Source of the DNA: an uncultured Candidatus Binatia bacterium
GTDB lineage: Bacteria > Desulfobacterota > Binatia > Bin18
Assembly (NCBI GenBank): GCA_958296235.1
Contig: OY282457.1
Location: 4,481,684-4,545,683, forward strand
Length of the DNA: 64,000 nt
Direction of reading: 5' to 3'
In this document: one piece after another, positions 1-11,420 of the stretch
Layout of the letters: every line of letters starts with the position of its first letter
Numbering within the stretch: position 1 is the stretch's first letter
Notes under the pieces: generated by a model
Told to the model about the DNA's origin: nothing
The model's input: only the letters and a program-made list of their open reading frames with translations
Database searches by the model: none
Made by a program: the position numbers and the translations under genes

Positions 1-415
1 TCCAGTATGGGGTAGTCGCATGAAGGGCTATGAACGCATCAGAGATCAACTCCGCGAAGACGGACAGCTATACGCTTGTCTTGACACGGCACAGCTTGTT
101 AAGCACGCACTCGCCCTACGGACGGCAGTCACCCGCATCCCGGAGTATGCCAGCCTGACGCCTATTCTTTTTTACGTCTATGCGGAACCAGAGTTCTGGC
201 CGAAGAACGGTAAGCCGGTCAAGGAAAAAGATAAAATCATGCATCAAGCGGAGATTGAGCGTTTTGCCAACGAAGTTGCGAGAGATGAAGTTCAATTCAT
301 AGCCTGCCCGTATACGGATGTTTTGAGGAGTTGGAAAGAGAGTAAGGATTCCAGAATCAGAGAGCACGCAGAGGCTGTTATCGAGCGGTTCGCAGTCCGC
401 CCCAGTCATATCTAA
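1..415 (+). CDS. 3' end of an uncharacterised protein, cut by the left edge
   Basis: The frame is open from base 2 with no stop before the ATG at 20, so the gene probably starts left of the window; 131 residues follow that ATG. The product is soluble and charged, with no membrane segment. A helix (QLVKHALALRTA), a strand (TPILFYVYAEPEFW), a charged loop and then EIERFANEV with VQFIACPY resemble, by eye only, the C-termini of some PD-(D/E)XK-like nucleases. It converges on the HEPN gene and the two stop codons overlap by a few bases. Function unknown. Confidence 0.6.
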   Translation, partial: PVWGSRMKGYERIRDQLREDGQLYACLDTAQLVKHALALRTAVTRIPEYASLTPILFYVYAEPEFWPKNGKPVKEKDKIMHQAEIERFANEVARDEVQFIACPYTDVLRSWKESKDSRIREHAEAVIERFAVRPSHI

Positions 416-1275
416 TCTTTTGTGAACCAACCGGTAAATTCTGCCTTAAACCGGGCCTTACGACCTTCCGGGTCGTCAATTTCTGGACACCATTTAGGAT
501 GTTTCTTCGGCGACGCGATATGAGCGTCCCAGCCTCCTAGGGAGTCTCTAAAGACTTTCTGACAACCCGGAAGCGGACAAGGATATTCCTTGCCTCTAGC
601 CTTGTATTTCTCGCTACGAGTTGGCTGGTCGTAAATCAACCGCCCCATTTCCGTTTTCATGTTCTCTACCTCGGCTGAAGGATATTCTTTGCCCCCAGCC
701 TTATCCTGCTTACTACGTACCGGCTGATTGTAAATCAGCCGGCCTAGTTCCGACTTCATATTCTCTGCCTCGGCCGCCTGCGGTGCCTTGATAGCGGTCA
801 AGAGCCGCGCCGTGGAATCAAGCACTCGGTAAGAGTCGTCAATAGAAAAGCTGTTCTGGTGTGTCGGATGTGCCCAATTGTTGCGCTGGTCGGACAGTTC
901 GTGCACCAAGTGCTTGTCCGCCGGACTCAAGACGTTGCCAAACACGTCGTGCCAGGTATCCTTCATCTGCTTGAGCAGCGCGTGTGTATCCCACTGCGTT
1001 ACGGGCGTGTTCGCCAGCCGACCGGCTCGTGGATACGCTTTCGCTCCGTCGGCGTTCATAAGTTCCCGTTCGACAAACGGCCCGAGACCGGCTCTCAGTA
1101 GTTCCAGGGCCTTGCCCACTCGTTCGTTGTTGGTAGGCCCGCCGCTTTCGCTTGAGACAATAAGCGCAGCCTTGCCCACTCGTTCGTTGTTGGTAGGGGG
1201 CGTTAGTTTACTCCTCGTTTTAAGGGGATTAACCTTATCGACTGAGGTGAGCTTCTTGTGACGTTTCCGGGGCAT
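412..1275 (-). CDS. Swt1-type HEPN protein with C-terminal zinc-finger-like motif
   Basis: 287 residues. A HEPN domain of the Swt1 type spans about residues 48-165. It starts with NNERVGKALELL and carries RNNWAH (R131, H136), which fits the R-x4-6-H RNase motif of HEPN proteins. Near the C-terminus C233, C238, H252 and H259 (with C263) look like a C2H2-type zinc finger. Two stretches are internally duplicated: TNNERVGKA at residues 28 and 48, and a 33-residue unit starting at ENMK171 and ENMK204. The ATG shares one base (TAATG) with the stop of the RNB exonuclease gene upstream, so translation is probably coupled. Swt1-type HEPN domains are known in RNA-processing and defence proteins; the target here is unknown. 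Confidence 0.7.
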   Translation of the reverse strand: MPRKRHKKLTSVDKVNPLKTRSKLTPPTNNERVGKAALIVSSESGGPTNNERVGKALELLRAGLGPFVERELMNADGAKAYPRAGRLANTPVTQWDTHALLKQMKDTWHDVFGNVLSPADKHLVHELSDQRNNWAHPTHQNSFSIDDSYRVLDSTARLLTAIKAPQAAEAENMKSELGRLIYNQPVRSKQDKAGGKEYPSAEVENMKTEMGRLIYDQPTRSEKYKARGKEYPCPLPGCQKVFRDSLGGWDAHIASPKKHPKWCPEIDDPEGRKARFKAEFTGWFTKD

Positions 1276-3341
1276 TAGTTTACCCCTCGTTTTCCCCTGT
1301 TCTCAACCAGTTTCACGCTCAGTATATCCCGTCTGGCATTAACATGATTGATGCTGACCTGGACCGAGGTGCCGAGGGGGAGCGGTGGCGCGTTGTTAAT
1401 AGGGACGAACAGGAGCGTCTCGTCCAACTCGACAAAAAGCCGGCGGTGTTGGGCGCGTACGACTTGGCCACTGACAATCGCTCCTTGCTGTCCCTCAAGC
1501 AATCGCAGTAACCAGAAGCGGGTGCTCTCGCGCTCGCAACGTCGGGCATCGCCAATAGCAGCCTGGGTACTCGCCGCCACAACCTGAAGCTGGCTCTCCT
1601 GAAACAGGGCAGCGCCATGCGCAAGGTGATGCTTGATCTGGTGATGCATCTGGAGATCGGTATAACGCCGGAGCGGAGAGGTCGCCTGGGTATATAATGG
1701 CAGCCCTAAGGCGGCATGCGCCTCCGGCAGGGTGCCGAGCTGAGATGGGGACATCAGGCGTCTGGCCGCATGGACATAGGTTTGTCGGGTGGGGAAATCG
1801 GAGCGGTCCGGCATGGTGTCATCCGGCGGTGGCTGGCCGATATAAAGGGCGGGCAGGTGGTTGGCGTGGCAATAGCGGGCCGCGGTTTCATTGGCCATAA
1901 TCATGCACTCACTCACCAGGCCACGGGACGGTGAGTCATACCTGAGCAGCGTCGCTGTGACTGTTCCATCTCTGACTTTGACCTTGACCTCGTCTCCGTC
2001 AATCACAATGGCACCCTGGGCGATCCGTTGCTCTTTCCGTCTCTGGGCGAGTTGGGCGAGTTGTCGCAGGGTCGAACCATAGGGGGCCGCGCTGCCTTCG
2101 ACTAAGGCCGCGTCGGCTTCGGCATAGGACAGGCGATGAGACACCCGAACGATACTACGGGTGATGCGTTCGGGCTGGAGGTGGCCGGTCTCATCAATAT
2201 GGACAAAAAAGCTGAGGGCGCGTCTCTCTGTTTGCGCAACAAGACTGGCCTTCTCTTCGCTGATGACCGGCGGCAGCATGGGAAATTTGCCGCTCGGCAG
2301 ATAAATGGTCGTGCCGCGCGCCAGGGCGGATTTGTCGAGGACGCTCCGCGGAGGGGCATAAGCGCCGGCGTCGGCAATATGGATGCCGATGAGGAGCTTC
2401 CCGGCCCGCTCGGTCAGGCTGAGCGCGTCGTCGATCTCGTTCGTATCGGCATCATCAATCGTAAATGTTTCCAAAGCAGTCAGGTCTTCCAGAGTGTCCT
2501 GCTCGCCGATGTCTGCCGTATCCGCCGAAAAGACTGGAGAATCATTTGCCGCCTGGAGGGCTTCCTCGGAAAAATGCGTCGGAATGTGATAGCGCAGCAG
2601 GCAGAGTTCTTCGTCCGGCTGCCAGATGCCGATGTGGACGAGTAACTGAAACGCAGCGTCCCAGGGCTGTCCCTTGCCCTGAAAGCCGCTGGCATGCAAG
2701 AGTTGCAGGGCTTGCGGGCGTTTGTCATATCCCTCGCCGTATAAAGCCAAACCCTGAATCAATGATAGAAATTGCGTATGGCCTGGGGGCGGTTGGCCTG
2801 CGGGTCGGTCTTGGAGTTGCGCTTCCATCCAGGTGAGGAAGGCCTGCCGCTCCTGGGCCTTTTCGTGTTCTCGTTGCTGTTGAAGCAGGCGCTCTTCCAC
2901 ACTGTGCGGGTCTCGCGGAGAAAAAGAGCCGGCCTGTTTTTCCTTAAAATACAGAGGTTGGTTCCAGAGTGCCTCAAGGACACCGGCCAGGGCGAACGGC
3001 TCAGCGCCAGAAACGATAAATCCGGCCAGTTCCTGCCAGGTGAAGACCGCGCTATGGTCCGCTTCCAACAGTTCCCACAGTTCTTTGAGGTCTACCGTTT
3101 GGGCGTAGCGCCGTATGGTATCGCGCAGCTCGGCGAGGCGTCTTTTGCGGTCTGCGGAGGACTGGTCGAGTGGAAGCGTTGCTCGACAATCAAAAAAAAT
3201 ACGCTCCCTCGATACGGACAGTTTTTTGTCACTTTCCCCGAGGAGTTCCAGACTGCCTTTTCCTGAGGCACCGATTTTTTGAACAACGCCTAGCGCAAGC
3301 TGCCCACGTTCACGATAAACAACAACAGAGCCGGGCTGCAT
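1275..3341 (-). CDS. RNB-domain exoribonuclease (RNase II/R family)
   Basis: 688 residues. Family members degrade single-stranded RNA 3' to 5'. The RNB catalytic signature FTIDDADTNEIDDALSL lies at residues 293-309, with the metal-binding aspartates D296, D297, D299, D304 and D305 present. Later RNB landmarks include LYTQATSPLRRYTDL and an S1-like C-terminal segment (GQVVRAQHRRLFVEL). The N-terminal about 280 residues are divergent and lack a clear cold-shock pair, so it is not a typical gamma-proteobacterial RNase R; it is closer to the RNB proteins of deltaproteobacteria and cyanobacteria. ATG start at 3341. The next gene (HEPN) overlaps its stop, putting an exonuclease and a likely RNase in one transcript. 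Confidence 0.85.
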   Translation of the reverse strand: MQPGSVVVYRERGQLALGVVQKIGASGKGSLELLGESDKKLSVSRERIFFDCRATLPLDQSSADRKRRLAELRDTIRRYAQTVDLKELWELLEADHSAVFTWQELAGFIVSGAEPFALAGVLEALWNQPLYFKEKQAGSFSPRDPHSVEERLLQQQREHEKAQERQAFLTWMEAQLQDRPAGQPPPGHTQFLSLIQGLALYGEGYDKRPQALQLLHASGFQGKGQPWDAAFQLLVHIGIWQPDEELCLLRYHIPTHFSEEALQAANDSPVFSADTADIGEQDTLEDLTALETFTIDDADTNEIDDALSLTERAGKLLIGIHIADAGAYAPPRSVLDKSALARGTTIYLPSGKFPMLPPVISEEKASLVAQTERRALSFFVHIDETGHLQPERITRSIVRVSHRLSYAEADAALVEGSAAPYGSTLRQLAQLAQRRKEQRIAQGAIVIDGDEVKVKVRDGTVTATLLRYDSPSRGLVSECMIMANETAARYCHANHLPALYIGQPPPDDTMPDRSDFPTRQTYVHAARRLMSPSQLGTLPEAHAALGLPLYTQATSPLRRYTDLQMHHQIKHHLAHGAALFQESQLQVVAASTQAAIGDARRCERESTRFWLLRLLEGQQGAIVSGQVVRAQHRRLFVELDETLLFVPINNAPPLPLGTSVQVSINHVNARRDILSVKLVENRGKRGVN

Positions 3342-3570
3342 AAGGGTTTCAATCTTCTAGCGTATCGTAATGTGTGGGTTTCGGGTCCTGAAACAGGCCT
3401 CCTACATATCTGTTTGCATTGACCAGAGAAATACCCTTGGAGGCCGAGTCGAGGGTGGTATCAAAAAGAGCCGGCTTCGGGCCTGGATGTTTGCCTGTTG
3501 CCCGAACTGCTATACTACCTCAACACTGGCTCGACACTTGGGCACTATCTTGATGAAGCGGGAGGAGTTG

Positions 3571-4437
3571 ATGCGCGACTATGTTCTCTACCACGCCCAT
3601 TGTCCAGACGGCTTTGGAGCCGCCTGGGCCGCTTGGAAGCGACTAGGCGAGACGGCGACCTATGTGCCGGTCCGTCACGGTGTGCCGCCGCCGCCCCTCC
3701 CGGACTGCGCGCGCCTCTTCCTGGTTGATTTTGCCTATCCGGCAGAACAGCTCGGGCAACTGAGGCAGAGCGTCACGCATATCACCATCCTGGATCATCA
3801 TAAATCGGCGCAGGCCGCGCTTGCGGATATCCGGGAGCAACCGCCCCGGTTTGCGCCTGACCGGACCCCATCAGGTCTGTTTGCGCTCTTTGATATGGAC
3901 GAGTCAGGGGCAACCCTGGCGTGGCAGTATTTTCATCCCGAGACGGACTGCCCGGAACTCCTGCGCTATATTAAAGACCGGGACCTGTGGCGGCATGCCC
4001 TGCCGGGCAGTCAGGCGATCAATGCGGCCATTCGAAGCTATCCGTACGATTTTACCCTCTGGGCGGACACATTAGCCGCGGCGGATGCTCTGCCGCAGCT
4101 CCTTGCGGACGGCGAGGCGATTCTGCGCAAACAAGCCCACGACATAGTGGAACTGCTGGCCGCAGTGATGTGGATGGAGCTTGGGGGCTACCGGATTCCC
4201 GTCGTCAATGCCACCGGGAATACCTCCGAGTTGGGGCATCGCTTATGCGAGATGTTTCCCTCGGCAGCGTTCAGCGCCAGCTATCGGGATACTGCCGAGA
4301 ACCGACGGGAATGGAGCCTCCGCTCGGTGGGAGATTTCGATGTCAGTACGGTCGCCAAGCGCTACGGCGGAGGCGGACATCGGAACGCCGCCGGCTTTCA
4401 AACCGCGCGGCCGCCGTTACTCGTCAAGACTGCGTAA
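3571..4437 (+). CDS. DHH-family phosphoesterase
   Basis: 288 residues from the ATG at 3571, chosen because GGAGGAG precedes it and the family alignment begins at MRDYVLYHAHCPDG. DHH landmarks are HCPDGFGAAWAAW near the N-terminus, LFLVDFAY, the DHHK motif (ILDHHKSA), and a glycine-rich DHHA-type end GGGGHRNAAGF. The family hydrolyses phosphodiester bonds of small nucleotides or nano-RNA using Mn2+; which substrate applies here cannot be read. A -10-like TATACT lies at 3511-3516. It diverges from the RNB exonuclease gene, so both products may serve RNA turnover. Confidence 0.85.
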   Translation: MRDYVLYHAHCPDGFGAAWAAWKRLGETATYVPVRHGVPPPPLPDCARLFLVDFAYPAEQLGQLRQSVTHITILDHHKSAQAALADIREQPPRFAPDRTPSGLFALFDMDESGATLAWQYFHPETDCPELLRYIKDRDLWRHALPGSQAINAAIRSYPYDFTLWADTLAAADALPQLLADGEAILRKQAHDIVELLAAVMWMELGGYRIPVVNATGNTSELGHRLCEMFPSAAFSASYRDTAENRREWSLRSVGDFDVSTVAKRYGGGGHRNAAGFQTARPPLLVKTA

Positions 4438-4530
4438 GCCCAAGCAGAGAAGCGACTGAAACGGGTCGCCCAGGCAGGGGTGTTGGGCTCCGTATTCTAC
4501 GCTATAGTAGCCGGACTTGAGCCGCTGAGA

Positions 4531-5745
4531 ATGATTGAGTTCGCTATGGCCGAGCTGAAAGTCAAAATACTCAACAGCCTGCAGGATGTGGGACGGGAGG
4601 AGTGGGACAGTCTGCTCGGACAGGGCTCGCCGTTCCTCGAATGGGACTGGCTGGCGTGTCTGGAAGAGTCCAATTGCGTCCGAGCCAAAGCCGGTTGGCA
4701 GCCCCAGCATGTGGCAGTCTATGACGCAGAGCGCCTGATTGCGGCCTGCCCGATGTATCTCAAGGGGCACAGTATGGGCGAGTTCGTCTTTGACCACGCC
4801 TGGGCTGATGCCGCCCAGCGCGCCGGGATCAATTATTATCCCAAAATTCTAGTGGCGTCCCCATTTTCGCCGGCAACGGGGGTGCGGTTTCTGACTGCGG
4901 CAGGCTCCGACCGGACGGGTTTAATTCACATCCTGGGCAGAACCCTGCGTGAGGTGTGTGAACGCAACAATCTGTCCTCGGTGCATATCAATTTCTGTTT
5001 GCCGGACGAAGCCGAAGCCCTGTCTCAGATTGGCTATCTCAAACGCCTGGGCATTCAGTACCAATGGCTGAATCATGCCTATCAGACCTTTGACGACTAT
5101 CTGGACCACTTCCGCAGTAAACGGCGCAACCAGATCAAGCGTGAAATCCGCGAGATGGACAAGCGCGGCATCGAGGTCGAGGTGCTGAGTGGCGAGGCTA
5201 TCCCGGATGAGATGTTTCCGGTCATGTTCAACCTGTACCAATCCACGGTGAACAATCTGTACTGGGGACGCCAATACCTCCTCCCCGCGTTCTTTGACCT
5301 GCTGGCTCAACGCTTTAAGCGCAACCTGTGTTTTGTGATTGCCCGGCAGCACGGTGAGATCATCGCCGGGACCTTTAATGTCCAAAAGAGCGGGGTGTTT
5401 TATGGCCGCTATTGGGGCGTGTTGCGCGAGCAGCGGCATATGCATTTCAACGTGAGTTATTATGCGGCCATTCGGCACTGCATTGAAAATGGCTTCATTC
5501 GGTTTGAACCCGGCGCGGGAGGGGACTTCAAGCGTTTGCGTGGCTTCGACCCCCAGCCGACGGTGAGTATGCACTATTTGGCCGATTCGCGTCTCCACGA
5601 AGCGGTCAGCGACTACCTGGTCCGCGAGCGGGACCACACCGATCAATCCATAGACTGGATGTGGGAAGAGAGCCAGCTGAAACACACCCCCGATGAGAAG
5701 AAGTTCGTCTACGGTAGCCTGAGCCGGCCCGGCGAGGGCGATTAG
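4531..5745 (+). CDS. FemAB/GNAT-like protein (DUF482 type)
   Basis: About 404 residues from the ATG at 4531; the ATG at 4546 (MAELKVKIL) is an equally good start. A -10-like TATAGT at 4503-4508 gives a short leader in either case. The sequence matches the DUF482 / peptidogalycan-type branch of the GNAT superfamily: SPFLEWDWLACLE near the N-terminus, SPFSPATGVRFL, RRNQIKREIREM, and a C-terminal acyltransferase fold with GEIIAGTFNVQ, FYGRYWG and FEPGAGGDFKRLRGF. The true substrate of this family is not established; an aminoacyl or acyl transfer is inferred from the fold. Confidence 0.85.
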   Translation: MIEFAMAELKVKILNSLQDVGREEWDSLLGQGSPFLEWDWLACLEESNCVRAKAGWQPQHVAVYDAERLIAACPMYLKGHSMGEFVFDHAWADAAQRAGINYYPKILVASPFSPATGVRFLTAAGSDRTGLIHILGRTLREVCERNNLSSVHINFCLPDEAEALSQIGYLKRLGIQYQWLNHAYQTFDDYLDHFRSKRRNQIKREIREMDKRGIEVEVLSGEAIPDEMFPVMFNLYQSTVNNLYWGRQYLLPAFFDLLAQRFKRNLCFVIARQHGEIIAGTFNVQKSGVFYGRYWGVLREQRHMHFNVSYYAAIRHCIENGFIRFEPGAGGDFKRLRGFDPQPTVSMHYLADSRLHEAVSDYLVRERDHTDQSIDWMWEESQLKHTPDEKKFVYGSLSRPGEGD

Positions 5746-5810
5746 GCCGGCGCGTGACGCGGCGTTCATCTCCCCGCCGGGAGAGATAGAGAAGAAAGGA
5801 GCAACAGCCC

Positions 5811-6827
5811 ATGTGGCAGAGAAGAGGACAGAGCAAGGTGGTAGAGCGGAGCCTGAAAGGGGTTATCGCCGTTGCGGTGGGGGGTCTGCTGGTGTGTGTG
5901 GTCGGCGCGGCGCGTGCAGAGGAGAACCGGCGCGGGTTCTATGTCGGCCTTGACCTGGGCATGGCGGACGCCCTGTCTTCGGACTCCTTTCTCTCGGGAA
6001 TCAGTCAACCGACACGGTGCGACAGCATCCTCTGGCAAAATATTAACGTCCAGCGGCCGGCTGCTCTATCCAACGACCCCGCATGTAGCCGGCGGATCCC
6101 GAAACGGATTTATACCACCACTTTCGACCCCGGCCTCGGCTTTGCCGGTGGCGTGAGCGCCGGCTATGCGTTGAACATGGGGCTGCGCGTCGAAGCCGAG
6201 TATTTCTACCGCAATCAGTCCGGCGACTCTTCGGTCTTGCCCCCGGCGCGCGGGAATGTCGTGACGCAGGCCAAGAATAAGGAGTGGAGCGCGCCGCCGT
6301 CCGCGCGCCTGTCCGACTCCCACGGCCACCATGTCTTCTTGAACGCGTATTACGATTTTCTGAACGACTCGCGCTGGACGCCCTATCTGGGCGCGGGGGT
6401 CGGTTGGTCGCACGTCCGCGCCCAATACCGGAACCTCTTCAGGCGCATCTCGATTGATGACGGATACGAGGACGTGTTTCGAGAGGTCAACCAGGAGTAC
6501 TTGGACGACTTCGGAAGCGACCTTCACATTACGGACATAGCCGGCCAGGCCGCGGGCACAGTCAGTTCGCTGGACAGCGGAATCAGCGATAATCTTTTCG
6601 GCTTCCAGTTTCTGGCCGGCCTGGACTACGCCCTGACGGAAAGAATATCGCTTGGGGTGAAGGCGCGCTGGGCGCGGTTCGAGTCCATGAGCGACAACGC
6701 CGTATGGGATCAGGTCCGCAACCACGCCCCGGTCCTGGCGGACGGTGTGACGCCGTACCGCGTCAAGGTGAATCTGGACCATCTCGAATTCTGGGCGGTC
6801 ACCTTTGGCGCGAAATACCGTTTCTGA
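5811..6827 (+). CDS. Outer-membrane beta-barrel protein
   Basis: 338 residues. The N-terminus is basic, then hydrophobic (VIAVAVGGLLVCVVGAARA), with a signal-peptidase site after ARA. The mature part begins with a membrane strand (GFYVGLDLGMADA), contains alternating amphipathic strands (GYALNMGLRVEAEYFY, YLGAGVGWSHVRAQY, FLAGLDYALTERISLGVKARW) and ends in phenylalanine (VTFGAKYRF), the usual C-terminal signal for Bam assembly. This indicates a diderm cell. AAAGGAG lies upstream of the ATG. It is of OmpA-like/Opacity size; ligand or adhesin role unknown. Confidence 0.85.
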   Translation: MWQRRGQSKVVERSLKGVIAVAVGGLLVCVVGAARAEENRRGFYVGLDLGMADALSSDSFLSGISQPTRCDSILWQNINVQRPAALSNDPACSRRIPKRIYTTTFDPGLGFAGGVSAGYALNMGLRVEAEYFYRNQSGDSSVLPPARGNVVTQAKNKEWSAPPSARLSDSHGHHVFLNAYYDFLNDSRWTPYLGAGVGWSHVRAQYRNLFRRISIDDGYEDVFREVNQEYLDDFGSDLHITDIAGQAAGTVSSLDSGISDNLFGFQFLAGLDYALTERISLGVKARWARFESMSDNAVWDQVRNHAPVLADGVTPYRVKVNLDHLEFWAVTFGAKYRF

Positions 6828-6834
6828 CGATGCG

Positions 6835-6866
6835 TTGACAGTCAGGGGCACGCAGCATAGCATAAT
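6835..6866 (+). promoter_or_regulatory. Probable sigma70 promoter of the thiC transcript
   Basis: TTGACA at 6835-6840 is followed after 17 bases by TAGCAT (6858-6863), or after 20 bases by CATAAT (6861-6866). It lies just after the stop of the porin-like gene and just before the riboswitch, where the thiC promoter is expected. Confidence 0.6.
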
Positions 6867-6883
6867 CCCTGGCTACTATTGAC

Positions 6884-6981
6884 CTGTCGGGGGAGCTGAG
6901 GTTTCGGCTGAGAGGATGCACGCCTCCAAGCGTGCGTTGACCCCTGGAACCTGATCTGGGTAATGCCAGCGAAGGGAGCAC
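6884..6981 (+). promoter_or_regulatory. TPP riboswitch (THI element)
   Basis: The conserved thi-box blocks are present in order: CTGAGAGG, then a variable GC-rich stem (ATGCACGC with GCGTGCGT), then GACCCCTGGAACCTGATC, and TGGGTAATGCCAGCGAAGGG. The flanking GGGAGC and GGGAGC-type ends form P1. It lies 127 bases upstream of thiC, its classic target, and would lower thiC expression when thiamin pyrophosphate is abundant. The region after the aptamer (6982-7108) should hold the expression platform; it contains a possible TGCA...TGCA hairpin before the AAAGGAGGGGG ribosome-binding site, which favours control of translation. Confidence 0.95.
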
Positions 6982-7096
6982 AATGTCTCAACTGTCATTA
7001 TACTTTTATACATTGTTAATGCCGCTTGTCAGGGCTGAATGCACTGCATTGCCAGGTGGTGCACTGTGTCTGAATCGGACCAACCATATGACATGA

Positions 7097-9483
<2,387 letters not shown>

Positions 9484-9663
9484 AGTCCCTGACCTCCCTG
9501 ACCCCTCTGAATCCAAAGCGCGTTGACAGATGTAGCATACTTATGGGAGTGAGGCAAAAGCGGAGGCAGGGACGCGCACTGTGAGAGATATCACTCTTAG
9601 CGTGGTTCCCTACGGGATTCATCGGAGGAGCGGGGAGGCCTGGCAGGGAAGAACTCTCCTCGC

Positions 9664-9691
9664 AAAAAAGAGCCCGCACTGAGGCGGGCTC
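9664..9691 (-). terminator. Rho-independent terminator after tRNA-Val
   Basis: On the minus strand an 8-bp stem GAGCCCGC...GCGGGCTC with a short loop is followed at once by six T. It lies five bases beyond the tRNA 3' end. Confidence 0.85.
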
Positions 9692-9696
9692 CTGTA

Positions 9697-9770
9697 TGGT
9701 CGCACGGTGACTCGAACACCGGACCTCTTGCATGTGAGGCAAGCGCTCTAGCCTGCTGAGCTATGCGACC
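9697..9770 (-). tRNA. tRNA-Val (anticodon CAC)
   Basis: The minus strand folds as a complete cloverleaf: acceptor GGTCGCA/TGCGACC, a D arm GCTCAGCAGGCTAGAGC, an anticodon stem CTTGC/GCAAG around the loop CTCACAT (anticodon CAC, valine GUG), a five-base variable loop, and a T arm CGGTGTTCGAGTCACCG. The discriminator base is A; the CCA end is not encoded. A strong terminator follows. Confidence 0.95.
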
Positions 9771-9824
9771 CTAAGCAGCTTCCCTAGCACGACAATGAGA
9801 CTTGTGTAAGAGGGGGAGTCGGTA

Positions 9825-10154
9825 TCAGGAGGCGGAAGAACTCGCCGGTTGGGACGAACTCTCACTGGTCGAAGAGGAGCTGGAACTCTTGGTGTCGCTC
9901 TTGGTCTCGCTGCTTTTGGATTCGCTGCTCTTCGCATCGTCTGAGTCGGACGATTTCGAGCCGTTCTTGCCATAGTCGGTCATATACCAGCCGCTGCCTT
10001 TGAGGTGAAAGGAAGACCGGGAGATCAGTTTGGTGACCGTCGTCCTCTTGCCGCAGTGCGGGCACAGATAGCGTTTTAACGGTTCGTCGGTAATACGCTG
10101 GGAGACTTCAAATTCCCCATCACATTTTTTACAGGCGTATTCGTAGATCGGCAT
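9825..10154 (-). CDS. FmdB-family zinc ribbon protein with Ser-rich tail
   Basis: 109 residues. The first 60 are the FmdB zinc ribbon: [17 protein letters not shown] with a CxxC knuckle and CPHCGKR as the second. The conserved [14 protein letters not shown] follows. The last 40 residues are a low-complexity Ser/Lys/Asp tail. FmdB-type proteins are common regulators of uncertain target in deltaproteobacteria. It lies downstream of the yggT-proC gene group on the same strand, about 90 bases after yggT. Confidence 0.9.
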   Translation of the reverse strand: MPIYEYACKKCDGEFEVSQRITDEPLKRYLCPHCGKRTTVTKLISRSSFHLKGSGWYMTDYGKNGSKSSDSDDAKSSESKSSETKSDTKSSSSSSTSESSSQPASSSAS

Positions 10155-10246
10155 AACCGCGGGCCTCCAAATCCCTGGGGGATTATCTTACCACGGAACG
10201 CTAATCATCCGCCTATTGATTGTCAAGGCTGGAGCCGTGGCCGGGC

Positions 10247-10552
10247 TTAGCGCAACGCCAGGGACAGATCGACGAGGCTCTGCACAAGAAAAATTTGGAG
10301 AAACTGGATAAAGAGCATGAGCAGCAGCGGCGTCAGATCAACAGCGCCGATGACCGTTGGAAACGGCAAGAGCCGCCGCAGGGCATAGAGGACGGGGTCG
10401 GTAACAGAACAGAGAAAGCGGACAATGGGGTTATAGGGGTCTGCATTGACCCAGGACAGGACAATACGAATGACCAGGATCCAGAAATAGAGCCAGAGTA
10501 AAGAGCCCAGAATGCTGGCCACTGCTTGTAAAAGATTCCCGAGAATAAACAT
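10247..10552 (-). CDS. YggT-family membrane protein
   Basis: 101 residues from the ATG at 10552, preceded by GGAAAGAGAAG. Two hydrophobic segments (residues about 1-30 and 65-98) frame a conserved loop: VLSWVNADPYNPIVRFLCSVTDPVLYALRRLLP, the hallmark of the YggT family of inner-membrane proteins. Members sit next to proC and yggS in many bacteria, as here. The family is linked to cell-envelope or osmotic functions and SepF-type division genes; its exact role is not settled. Confidence 0.92.
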   Translation of the reverse strand: MFILGNLLQAVASILGSLLWLYFWILVIRIVLSWVNADPYNPIVRFLCSVTDPVLYALRRLLPFPTVIGAVDLTPLLLMLFIQFLQIFLVQSLVDLSLALR

Positions 10553-10571
10553 AGGCTTCTCTTTCCTGTCC

Positions 10572-11381
10572 TTAGCCTTGTCCGAGTTCGCGCGACCGAC
10601 GCGTGGCCGCCGCAACTGCGGCGCTGACGGTCTTGGAGAAAGCGCCTGTTTCAAGGCGTTTCAGACCGGCCAAAGTTGTACCACCGGGCGAGGTGACCAT
10701 TTCGCGGAGTTCCTTGGGACTCTGTTTTGTTTCCCTGAGCATGGCGACCGCGCCTTCCAGGGTTTGGAAGGTGAGGCGTTCGGCAACCGTCGGGCTGAGG
10801 CCCGCTTTGATACCGCCAGCAATCAGCGCTTCCGCGAATAAATACACATAGGCCGGCCCACTGCCGCTCAGTCCGGTCACCGGATCGAGCAGTTGCTCGT
10901 CCTGGACGGCTAGCGCATCCCCCACGCCCCGAAAGAACCTGAGGGCAAGTTTTTCGTCCGCAGCCTTCGCCCTCGTACCGCGGACGACAACCGTCATGCT
11001 TTTGCCCAGCAGGGCCGGCGTATTCGGCATGACCCGGATCACGCGGGCCTGCTCCCCCAGGCCCTTTTCCAAACGTGTCAGCGTGACGCCGGCGGCAATG
11101 GAAATAAAGCGTTTCGTCGGTGTGACCAGGGGTTGAATTTCGGCCAAGACCTGATCGATGATTTGCGGCTTGACCGCCAGCACGATGGTCTGTGCCTGCT
11201 GCGCCACAGCACGGTTCTCCTGCGTGCCCTCGACCTGATAGCGACGTTTGATTTTGCGCAACTGGGCAGGGAGCGCATCGCTGACGATCATCTCTTGCGG
11301 GGTGTAGAGCTGGGCGTTGATGAGGCCCTTAATCAGCGCCCCGGCCATATTTCCCGCGCCAATAAACCCAACCTTTTTCAT
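10572..11381 (-). CDS. proC: Pyrroline-5-carboxylate reductase
   Basis: 269 residues, full length. It reduces pyrroline-5-carboxylate to L-proline with NAD(P)H. The N-terminal Rossmann motif is VGFIGAGNMAGALIKGL; the family signature GLSGSGPAYVYLFAEALIAGG and the C-terminal VTSPGGTTLAGLK are present. It is the middle gene of the yggS-proC-yggT set, 19 bases before yggT. Confidence 0.96.
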   Translation of the reverse strand: MKKVGFIGAGNMAGALIKGLINAQLYTPQEMIVSDALPAQLRKIKRRYQVEGTQENRAVAQQAQTIVLAVKPQIIDQVLAEIQPLVTPTKRFISIAAGVTLTRLEKGLGEQARVIRVMPNTPALLGKSMTVVVRGTRAKAADEKLALRFFRGVGDALAVQDEQLLDPVTGLSGSGPAYVYLFAEALIAGGIKAGLSPTVAERLTFQTLEGAVAMLRETKQSPKELREMVTSPGGTTLAGLKRLETGAFSKTVSAAVAAATRRSRELGQG

Positions 11382-11420
11382 GCTGGTCCTTCCTCTTCTC
11401 GCCTCGTAGGGTAAGCGTTG

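Noticed and set aside
4921..6863. Antisense frames of about 280 and 265 codons opposite the FemAB-like and outer-membrane genes
   Set aside because: They are shadows of GC-rich third positions and have no start signals or domains.
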